Source: Gemmatimonadota bacterium
GTDB lineage: Bacteria; Gemmatimonadota; Gemmatimonadetes; Longimicrobiales; UBA6960
Assembly: GCA_022564535.1 (NCBI GenBank)
Contig: JADFLD010000091.1
Span: 1-7,428 of the forward strand
DNA: 7,428 nucleotides
Direction of reading: 5' to 3'
The stretch's first letter is position 1. Each line of letters starts with the position of its first letter. The notes beneath the pieces are model-generated. The model was not told the DNA's origin. It made no database searches and was given only the letters and a program-made list of their open reading frames with translations. A program made the translations under genes and the position numbers. Shown here one piece after another: positions 1 to 5,398 of this stretch.

Positions 1-423
1 ACCCCCTTCGACAAGCACCACGAAGTCGTCTCCGTCCCGCGAAACGTCGTAGCGGGTGAGCGGCTCCTCGGCTGGGCCCTGGAGAACCTGTCCGAGTTTG
101 GAGAACTCGCTCCCATGGCAGGGGCAGATCAGGCGGGTGCCGACCGGTTCGGGCTGGCATCCCCGATGAGTGCACGACAGGAGTAGCGCCACGGGTCCGT
201 CCTCCCCCAGGTGCAGGAACAGGGGGCGCTCCATGCTCGGCGTCTGCAGGAAGATCTCGCCCTGTCCGTCGAGAAGTGAAGCGGGGAAAGACAGCCCCGA
301 GGGCCGCACCGTCGGGACGATGTAGGCTGCACCGCCGCACGCGCTGAGAGAAAGACTCGAGGCTCCCACGAGGAGTCCGGTCGTGACCACGGGAAGGCGC
401 CGTACGAATTCGCGTCGTTTCAT
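1..423 (-). CDS. Rieske [2Fe-2S] lipoprotein with twin-arginine signal (C-terminus cut off by window edge)
   Basis: This is an electron-transfer protein with a Rieske iron-sulfur cluster, predicted to be lipid-anchored outside the cytoplasmic membrane. The 141 readable residues start at an ATG (421-423) with no stop before base 1. The N-terminus has a twin-arginine-like stretch (RREFVRR, residues 3-9), a hydrophobic core and a lipobox LSAC with Cys29, so export may be by Tat followed by lipidation. Box I is CTHRGC (84-89) and box II is CPCHGSEF (100-107). Cluster ligands would be C84, H86, C100 and H103. The extra cysteines C89 and C102 match the disulfide pair of bc1/b6f-type Rieske proteins, and a downstream GPAEEPL segment also fits the fold. 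The gene starts 4 nt after the stop of the di-heme gene, with no Shine-Dalgarno sequence visible, so translational coupling is likely. No cytochrome b is in view, so bc-complex membership is not supported; a free-standing Rieske redox partner is the better reading. Confidence 0.9.
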   Translation of the reverse strand, partial: MKRREFVRRLPVVTTGLLVGASSLSLSACGGAAYIVPTVRPSGLSFPASLLDGQGEIFLQTPSMERPLFLHLGEDGPVALLLSCTHRGCQPEPVGTRLICPCHGSEFSKLGQVLQGPAEEPLTRYDVSRDGDDFVVLVEGG

Positions 424-427
424 GTCG

Positions 428-1678
428 CTACAGGGAACGGAGGAACCGGAGCAGTCGCTCCTGGTCCTCGGCGGTCATCGATTCGAAGGCCGTTCGAGAT
501 GCGGCTGCCTCGCCTCCATGAAACCCGATCGCTTCGCTGAGAGAGCGGGCCCGACCATCGTGCATGAGGAAGACCTGACCTCCCTGGAAGTTCTGTTGAA
601 GGCCGACGCCCCAGAGCGGTGGAGTTCGCCATTCGGACGAGAGGGCACGCCCCTCCGTGTAGCCGTCGTCCAGCTCGGCTCCCATATCATGGAGCAGAAG
701 ATCGGTGTAGGGGTGGAAGACGGCCTGGTTCAGGACGGTGATCTCCGAGCGGCCGGTGGTGAGCGTCGGGATGTGGCATGCCGCGCACCCGGCGTCCGCG
801 AACAGGGCCTCGCCGGCGATCACCTCCAGATTCTCGGCGTCTCGTCGCGAAGGGACGCGCAGCGTCTTCAGGTAGAAGACGACGTTTGCCACCGTGGCGC
901 TCGACGCCTCGGGATCCGGAACGTTGTCGGAGGCGCGGCTCCCGGCCTGGGGGTTGAAGATGTCTTCGGGAAGGAGATCCGTCGTGATTCCCATGTCTTC
1001 GTGATACGCTCCGACCGTCTGGTGCAGCAGGTTGACCGTGAGCGCTTTCTTTCCGAATCGACCGATGTAGCGGCCGCTCACGAGCGTGCCTCGCTCCTGT
1101 GGATCGGGAGACGCCCTTCGCTCCAGGTCGAGCGCGGCTTCGATCAAGTCGGAGGGCTGGTGCAGTTGAAGGCGGCCGCTGATGCCGTCCCCGTCCGTGT
1201 CGTTCGGGTCGGCAAGGGCGATGAGCGTGGCGTCCGTAAGCGCGTCCAGGAAGCCCAGGCCCGTCACCGCGGGTGCGGTGAAGACCGACACACCGGTCGC
1301 TTCCTGCGGGATGACTTCCGGCGGATAACCGGGGATGGCTTTGTGCTGAAGCTGCGGACCGCCGAGGGCCTGCAGCGGGTCGAAGGACGAGCCCTGGAAG
1401 CGCCCGAAGCGGGTGAGGTTGAATGCCGGATGACCCTTTCCGTCCCCGACGTGGCACTGCTCGCATGATGTCGCCACGAAAATGGGGCCGAGTCCGGTGG
1501 CTACGCTGAAGCGATTTCCAAATTCTTCGTCCCCGACCAGGTGTTGGCGCACCTGCGACGGCGTCAGACCCTCGATCGTGCCATCGAGAAGGAACTCCTC
1601 CGCTGGACCGTCGGGCGTGAGGATTCCACAACCGGCCAGAAGCGCGAGGGCCGTTATGCGAGTGAGAGTACGAAACAT
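428..1678 (-). CDS. Di-heme oxidoreductase lipoprotein (DHOR/DUF1111, 'thiol oxidoreductase', COG3488-like)
   Basis: This is a predicted periplasmic, lipid-anchored c-type di-heme protein of the DHOR family, which is related to bacterial di-heme peroxidases and MauG; the family's substrate is not well established. The ATG at 1678 gives 416 residues; a GTG at 1684 would add two. The signal peptide ends in lipobox LLAGC (Cys17). Two heme-attachment motifs are present: CEQCH (72-76) and CAACH (298-302). The C-terminal end carries the family hallmark, with HDGRARSLSEAI followed by GFHGGEA and a closing LLRFLRSL. An NDTDGDGISGR segment near the middle looks like a calcium-binding loop, common in this family. 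Length is normal and the gene appears intact. It is the first gene of a minus-strand unit with the Rieske lipoprotein, and a promoter and palindromic operator candidate lie just upstream. Members of this family are often found in iron-regulated clusters with imelysin-type proteins; none is visible here, but the downstream side is outside the window. Confidence 0.93.
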   Translation of the reverse strand: MFRTLTRITALALLAGCGILTPDGPAEEFLLDGTIEGLTPSQVRQHLVGDEEFGNRFSVATGLGPIFVATSCEQCHVGDGKGHPAFNLTRFGRFQGSSFDPLQALGGPQLQHKAIPGYPPEVIPQEATGVSVFTAPAVTGLGFLDALTDATLIALADPNDTDGDGISGRLQLHQPSDLIEAALDLERRASPDPQERGTLVSGRYIGRFGKKALTVNLLHQTVGAYHEDMGITTDLLPEDIFNPQAGSRASDNVPDPEASSATVANVVFYLKTLRVPSRRDAENLEVIAGEALFADAGCAACHIPTLTTGRSEITVLNQAVFHPYTDLLLHDMGAELDDGYTEGRALSSEWRTPPLWGVGLQQNFQGGQVFLMHDGRARSLSEAIGFHGGEAAASRTAFESMTAEDQERLLRFLRSL

Positions 1679-1687
1679 GATCACAAG

Positions 1688-1705
1688 TTTTAGGCAAGAC
1701 TAAAA
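1688..1705. promoter_or_regulatory. Candidate DtxR/IdeR-family metalloregulator operator (18-bp palindrome)
   Basis: The plus strand reads TTTTAGGCAAGACTAAAA. The halves TTTTAG and CTAAAA are perfect inverted repeats, and the inner C and G also match; only one inner pair and the AA centre break the symmetry. The TTAGG/CTAA core resembles operators of the DtxR/IdeR/MntR metalloregulator family. The site starts about 5 nt past the predicted transcription start of the minus-strand di-heme gene and ends 10 nt before its ATG, an ideal place for a repressor. In RNA it could also form a 6-bp hairpin. The regulator assignment is inferred from motif similarity only. Confidence 0.5.
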
Positions 1706-1716
1706 ACATCTGCTTG

Positions 1717-1744
1717 AGATTAGCAGGTGGCCGGGCATTGTCAA
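1717..1744 (-). promoter_or_regulatory. Sigma70-like promoter for the di-heme/Rieske unit
   Basis: On the minus strand there is a perfect -35 TTGACA (1744-1739), a 16-bp spacer and a -10-like TAATCT (1722-1717). The TAATCT is preceded by TG at the extended -10 position (TGC-TAATCT). The -10 itself is only a partial match, but the extended element compensates. The predicted start near 1710 gives a leader of roughly 30 nt before the ATG at 1678, which contains the palindrome at 1688-1705. Confidence 0.6.
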
Positions 1745-1806
1745 GTGGAGGGCCACGCGGGAGACGACTCGCGGATTCCCCGACCGACGCGCATGTTCGC
1801 TGCCTG

Positions 1807-2949
1807 ATGCCTACCGAAGCCCCTCCGACCGGTGACCTGACCCTCCACCGTCCGAGCGACGGGTCCCTCCTCATTCGATTGGCGGGAACGTGGCGCCTCG
1901 AAGCTGGTCTGCCCCCTACGGCAGCGGTCGAGCGGGAGCTGAGCACCGATCTGCCGACGCGCGTCGTCTTCGATACCGAAGGGCTGGGGGCGTGGGACAG
2001 CGGCATCCTGACGTTTCTGGTCGCGGTCTCGCGACTCGGTCGCGAACACGGCGTGGTCGTCGATTGGGCCGGGCTGCCCGAGGGCCTCCAGAGACTCGTT
2101 TCGCTCGCCGAGGCCGTTCCCGAAAAGGAGCACGCCCGGGCGGAGGAAACGGAGAGAGAGTTCATCGAGCGCGTCGGCGAGATGGCGATCGAGACGCACT
2201 ACGAGTTCTGGAGGGACGTGGAGTTCGTCGGGCAGGTCGCCGTTGCGCTGGCCCGCGCCCTGCGTGGCAAGGCGAGGTTCCGGCGAAGCGACCTCGCCCT
2301 CCTTATCCAGCAGAACGGCTTCGAGGCGCTTCCGATCGTGACGTTGGTCACGTTTCTGCTCGGTCTCATTCTGGCCTTCGTGGGCGCGGTGCAGCTCCAG
2401 ACGTTCGGCGCCACGATCTACGTCGCGGACCTGGTCGGCGTGGCGATGGTCCGCGACATGGGCGCGCTCATCACGGGCATCGTCATGGCTGGAAGGAGTG
2501 GCGCGGCGTTCGCCGCCCAGCTCGGTGCCATGAGCGTGACGCAGGAGACGGACGCGCTGACCACGATGGCGATTTCGCCGATCGAGTTCCTCGTGCTTCC
2601 GCGCCTACTCGCTCTCTGTTTGATGATGCCGTTCCTGACGCTCTATGGCGACGCGATGGGCATCCTCGGTGGTTCGTTCGTGGGCATCACAATGTTGGAC
2701 CTGTCGGCCGTCGAGTATTTCCAGCAGACGGCGAACGCGATCAGCCTGACGGACGTGCTGGGTGGCGTCTTCAAGGGGAGCGTCTACGGCGTGCTCATCG
2801 CGATCGCTGGATGCCTGCGCGGCATGAATGCGGGGAAGAGCTCGTCGGCGGTGGGAGACGCGGCCACGTCGGCCGTCGTCACCAGCATCGTCGCGATCAT
2901 CGTCGCTTGCGGCCTCTTTGCGTTCCTCTTCTATACGTTGGGAATCTGA
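1807..2949 (+). CDS. mlaE: MlaE-family lipid-transport ABC permease with fused N-terminal STAS domain
   Basis: This is the inner-membrane permease subunit of an MCE-type ABC transporter, predicted to move phospholipid or a similar hydrophobic substrate with the MlaF ATPase and the MlaD MCE protein. Starting at ATG 1807 gives 380 residues; upstream in-frame TTG codons exist but would run into the minus-strand promoter and add non-conserved sequence. Residues about 10-105 form a STAS-like domain with WDSG at 63-66, the region corresponding to the conserved D-S/T-x-G of MlaB. An acidic helical linker leads to the MlaE domain (about 125-380). This has hydrophobic segments beginning around 176 and the family signature VMAGRSGAAFAAQLGAM (about 226-242), followed by TDALTTMAISPIEFLVLPR. 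The fusion explains the lack of a separate mlaB. No good Shine-Dalgarno sequence precedes the ATG. The stop overlaps the start of the ATPase gene by one base (TGATG). Confidence 0.94.
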   Translation: MPTEAPPTGDLTLHRPSDGSLLIRLAGTWRLEAGLPPTAAVERELSTDLPTRVVFDTEGLGAWDSGILTFLVAVSRLGREHGVVVDWAGLPEGLQRLVSLAEAVPEKEHARAEETEREFIERVGEMAIETHYEFWRDVEFVGQVAVALARALRGKARFRRSDLALLIQQNGFEALPIVTLVTFLLGLILAFVGAVQLQTFGATIYVADLVGVAMVRDMGALITGIVMAGRSGAAFAAQLGAMSVTQETDALTTMAISPIEFLVLPRLLALCLMMPFLTLYGDAMGILGGSFVGITMLDLSAVEYFQQTANAISLTDVLGGVFKGSVYGVLIAIAGCLRGMNAGKSSSAVGDAATSAVVTSIVAIIVACGLFAFLFYTLGI

Positions 2950-3722
2950 TGGAGGCCCCCGTCGCCGCTACGGCTGCGCCGATCGCGATCTCGGTTCGCA
3001 ATCTGACGATGGCCTACGGGGACTTCGTGCTCCAGGAGGAGCTGAACTTCGACATCCACGTCGGGGACATCTTCGTCATCATGGGCGGAAGCGGGTGTGG
3101 GAAGAGTACCCTCCTTCGCCACATCGTCGGGCTGAACGAGCCCGCCAAGGGCGAGATCTACTACGGTACAGAGAGCTTCACGGCGGCGGACGACGAGCGG
3201 CGCAGGCAGATGATTCGCCGGGTCGGAGTCCTCTACCAAAGCGGCGCCCTGTGGAGCTCGATGACGCTCGCGGAAAACGTGGGACTCCCCCTGGGGGAGT
3301 TCACAGATTTGTCAGAGTCCGAGATCCGCGAGGTGTCGGCGCTCAAGCTCGCCCTCGTCGGGCTCGCCGGCTTCGAAGACTACCACCCGTCAGAGATCAG
3401 CGGTGGCATGCAGAAGCGCGCGGGGCTCGCGCGGGCGATGGCGCTCGACCCGGACATCCTCCTGTTCGACGAGCCGGGGGCCGGGCTCGACCCGATCAGC
3501 TCGAGGTTGCTGGACGACCTGATCGTCGAGTTGCGTGACAGTCTCGGGGCTACGATCGTCGTGGTCACGCACGAGCTCGCGAGCATATTCGCGATCGGCA
3601 CCGACTCTGTCTTCCTCGACGCCGAGACACGTACGATGATCGCGCAGGGTGTTCCCACCGAGTTGCGCGACCACGCTGAGAATAGCCGCGTTCGTCGATT
3701 CCTGAGCAGAGGGGAGATCTGA
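2949..3722 (+). CDS. mlaF: MlaF-type ABC transporter ATPase
   Basis: This is the cytoplasmic ATPase that powers the MlaE permease. The protein is 257 residues, normal for the family, and all ABC motifs are intact. Walker A is GGSGCGKST (46-54), the Q-loop glutamine is Q97 (in YQSGALWSSMTLAENV), and the signature is SGGMQKR (151-157). Walker B with the catalytic glutamate is ILLFDEP (E175), the D-loop is GLDP (179-182), and the H-loop histidine is H208. The SGGMQKR form of the signature and the QSGALWSSMT stretch are typical of the Mla/Ttg2A-type ATPases rather than generic importers. The ATG overlaps the permease stop by one base, and the MCE gene follows after a single base, so the genes should be co-transcribed and translationally coupled. 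Confidence 0.96.
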   Translation: MEAPVAATAAPIAISVRNLTMAYGDFVLQEELNFDIHVGDIFVIMGGSGCGKSTLLRHIVGLNEPAKGEIYYGTESFTAADDERRRQMIRRVGVLYQSGALWSSMTLAENVGLPLGEFTDLSESEIREVSALKLALVGLAGFEDYHPSEISGGMQKRAGLARAMALDPDILLFDEPGAGLDPISSRLLDDLIVELRDSLGATIVVVTHELASIFAIGTDSVFLDAETRTMIAQGVPTELRDHAENSRVRRFLSRGEI

Positions 3723-3723
3723 C

Positions 3724-4683
3724 ATGAGCCGGAAGGCGAATCCAACGTTGATCGGCGCGTTCGTGCTGGGGGGCGTGTTACTCGCAGTCGTCGCTGTCGG
3801 AGTGTTCGGCTCCGGTCGGATGTTTCGCGACACGCAGACGTTCATGTCGTTCTTCGAGGGCTCTGTGGCGGGACTCGGCGTGGGTGCCCCGGTAAGGTTT
3901 CGTGGGATCGATGTGGGCGAGGTTACCGAAGTCCTGCTCGATCTTCCTGACGTCGATCGGGCCGGTGTGGATTTCCGCGTAGTGGTCATCTACGAAATAG
4001 ATCGCCGGCAGCTCGAGTCGCGCGGCGCTGGCGTGCGCCTCGACGACCCGCTGGATTTCGATACACTCATCGGTCTGGGCATCCGGGCGGAACTTGCGAC
4101 CGAGAGTCTCGTTACCGGGCGCAAGTTCATTGCGCTCGACCTCGACCCCGGAAATCCGGTCGACACCGAGCCGGTGCCTGGGGCCCCGTATCCGGAAATT
4201 CCGACGGTGAATACGGGCCTCGCGCGAATCGAACAGGAGATCTACGGCATCATTGCCGACCTCGGAGCCGTTCAGCTCGACGCGCTCGTCAATGTGGTCA
4301 CCGATGCGTTCCGAGAGATCGGCACGCTGGCCGCGATGCCGGAGCTCTCGGCCGCCATCGTGGAGTTGCCGGCGACGATCGACAACCTCAACGAGACAGT
4401 CTCGGACCTTCGGTCGTTGCTCGCGCACGTCGATGCATCGCTCACGCCCATTCAGGAGGGGTTCTTGGCGACGGCCGACCAAGCGACCTCGACGATGGAA
4501 CAGCTGGAGGTGACGCTCCGAGATGTGAGCGTCGTGCTGGCGCCAGAGTCACCTGTATTCGTGGAGTTCGAGCGGGCGATGGCCGATCTGGGCGCGGCGA
4601 GCCGCGCGCTTAGAAGCCTCGCCGACTATCTGGAGCGCAATCCCAGCGCGATCCTGAGGGGTAGACCGGGGGGAGGGGAATGA
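3724..4683 (+). CDS. mlaD: MlaD-type MCE-domain substrate-binding protein
   Basis: This is a membrane-anchored periplasmic MCE protein that would bind or channel lipid for the MlaE/MlaF transporter. The 319 residues comprise one N-terminal transmembrane helix (about 9-29) and a single MCE domain (about 38-145) containing GLGVGAPVRFRGIDVGEV (50-67). Further on there is a helical C-terminal region (about 165-310) with regularly spaced hydrophobics, ending in SLADYLERNPSAILRGRP. The YLERNP-x-AxxxG ending is shared with many MlaD/PqiB-type proteins. It is longer than E. coli MlaD because of the helical tail, which in related proteins may help form a tube or oligomer. A GAGGGGAG ribosome-binding site (ending about 6 nt before the ATG) fixes the start. 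The stop overlaps the next start in an ATGA (4680-4683). Confidence 0.93.
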   Translation: MSRKANPTLIGAFVLGGVLLAVVAVGVFGSGRMFRDTQTFMSFFEGSVAGLGVGAPVRFRGIDVGEVTEVLLDLPDVDRAGVDFRVVVIYEIDRRQLESRGAGVRLDDPLDFDTLIGLGIRAELATESLVTGRKFIALDLDPGNPVDTEPVPGAPYPEIPTVNTGLARIEQEIYGIIADLGAVQLDALVNVVTDAFREIGTLAAMPELSAAIVELPATIDNLNETVSDLRSLLAHVDASLTPIQEGFLATADQATSTMEQLEVTLRDVSVVLAPESPVFVEFERAMADLGAASRALRSLADYLERNPSAILRGRPGGGE

Positions 4684-5264
4684 TGCGCCGCGCTCTGCTT
4701 GCCCTGACGCTCGTCGCGGCCGGGTGCCTCAGCCCAAGGGCCGATGTGTCGACGTTCTTCCTCTTGACCTCCGCTGAGGCGCCTGGAGCCGTCGGCCCAC
4801 CCCTGGGAGGGACACTGGGGCTCGGGCCCGTTACGCTGCCCGGCTACCTCGATCGCTCCGAGCTCGTGACCCGGTTGAGCGACAATCAGGTCGCGGTCTC
4901 CCCGACGGCACGTTGGGCTGAGCCCCTCCGGGACAACGTGCTGCGCGCCCTGTCACAGAACCTCGTACGTGCACTGGGGCCCGACGACTACGTCTTCTAC
5001 CCGTGGTACGAGTCCGCACAGGTCGACTACGGTGTCTCCGTCGACTTCGCGCGCTTCGAGGCGGACTCGACCGGATCCGTCATACTCGAGGCCGACTGGC
5101 GTATTACGAGTGGAGACCCACGAGAGACCCTGTATCGGGGCGATTCCATGATTCAGGAGACCACGAGCGGAGCCACGACCGACGGATCGGTGGCGGCGCT
5201 GAGCCGGGCTCTCGCACGATTGTGCGATGAGATCGCCAGGGAAGTGCGGCGGCTAGATCGCTGA
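4680..5264 (+). CDS. PqiC-like ABC-transport auxiliary lipoprotein (ABC_trans_aux / DUF330 family)
   Basis: This is a predicted outer-membrane-directed lipoprotein that partners MCE transporters, as PqiC does for PqiAB in E. coli. The 194-residue product has a signal peptide with lipobox VAAGC (Cys16), then FFLLTS. The family hallmark follows: LGLGPVTLPGYLDRSELVTRL, with PTARWAEPLRDNVLRAL after it (residues about 46-91). The C-terminal half has alternating strands and a final helix rich in Arg and Leu, normal for the family. The start is either ATG 4680 (overlapping the MCE stop) or ATG 4683, one codon later; the GGGAGGGGA just upstream is better spaced for 4683. It is the last gene of the operon. 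There is no MlaC-like soluble carrier, so this lipoprotein may take the role of linking the MCE protein to the outer membrane. Confidence 0.9.
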   Translation: MMRRALLALTLVAAGCLSPRADVSTFFLLTSAEAPGAVGPPLGGTLGLGPVTLPGYLDRSELVTRLSDNQVAVSPTARWAEPLRDNVLRALSQNLVRALGPDDYVFYPWYESAQVDYGVSVDFARFEADSTGSVILEADWRITSGDPRETLYRGDSMIQETTSGATTDGSVAALSRALARLCDEIAREVRRLDR

Positions 5265-5272
5265 GTCGTCCC

Positions 5273-5294
5273 GGATTGCACGATATCGCGATTC
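5273..5294 (+). other. Weak inverted repeat after the transporter operon
   Basis: GGATTGC (5273-5279) can pair with GCGATTC (5288-5294) as a 7-bp stem with two G-U pairs and an 8-nt loop containing the palindrome-like cgatatc. It begins 8 nt after the stop of the PqiC-like gene. No T-tract follows, so it is not a convincing rho-independent terminator; it may mark the 3' end of the transcript or be chance. Confidence 0.25.
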
Positions 5295-5306
5295 CTGGGG
5301 CGAAGG

Positions 5307-5312
5307 TATATA
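5307..5312 (+). promoter_or_regulatory. Possible -10 box for the protease gene
   Basis: TATATA stands out as the only AT-rich hexamer in the 134-base spacer between the PqiC-like gene and the protease gene, matching TATAAT at four of six positions. No recognisable -35 lies 15-19 bases upstream, so this could serve a promoter of a different type or be chance. It would leave a leader of roughly 80 nt before the chosen start. Confidence 0.28.
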
Positions 5313-5342
5313 GGTTGAGGACGCCACTCGGATCTGTGTTCC

Positions 5343-5362
5343 GCGAACGGCGGGTCGTTCGT
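5343..5362. repeat. Inverted repeat CGAAC-N8-GTTCG in the leader of the protease gene
   Basis: CGAAC (5344-5348) and GTTCG (5357-5361) are perfect inverted repeats with a G-U pair outside and an 8-nt spacer. It lies between the possible -10 and the start codon, so it could be an operator or an RNA hairpin. The half-sites look like those of Gram-positive-type LexA boxes, but the spacer there is 4, not 8, so that identity is not supported. Confidence 0.3.
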
Positions 5363-5398
5363 TACTCATTCGACGTATCCAGCATGAGGGCTATGGAG

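Noticed and set aside
383..1468. Plus-strand open frame of 361 codons antisense to the di-heme gene
   Set aside because: It lies opposite a gene with two CxxCH motifs and family hallmarks, and its translation is Arg/Gly/Val-rich with no domain. It is a GC-rich shadow frame.
1713..1745. CTTGA...TCAAG inverted repeat with a 23-base spacer
   Set aside because: Five-base arms at this distance are expected by chance, and one arm is simply the -35 element of the minus-strand promoter.
1714..1806. Longer MlaE starting at TTG 1714 (411 residues)
   Set aside because: The extra 31 residues lie over the opposing promoter, show no STAS-like sequence, and the TTG has no ribosome-binding site; ATG 1807 gives the normal length.
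687..2165. Minus-strand open frame of 492 codons crossing the divergent intergenic region
   Set aside because: It overlaps the di-heme gene, the promoter and the MlaE gene in another frame, and its product is Arg/Ser/Pro-rich low-complexity sequence typical of a shadow frame.
1890..3722. A 610-codon plus-strand frame that would fuse a novel N-terminal half to the MlaF ATPase
   Set aside because: The first half is an out-of-frame reading of the MlaE gene that happens to lack stops. The true ATPase start is the ATG at 2949 overlapping the permease stop.
5265..5300. Rho-independent terminator after the transporter operon
   Set aside because: The only hairpin has two G-U pairs in a 7-bp stem, and no T-tract follows.
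5344..5361. LexA/SOS box reading of CGAAC...GTTCG
   Set aside because: The known Gram-positive-type box has a 4-base spacer; here it is 8, and a protease lipoprotein is not an expected SOS target.
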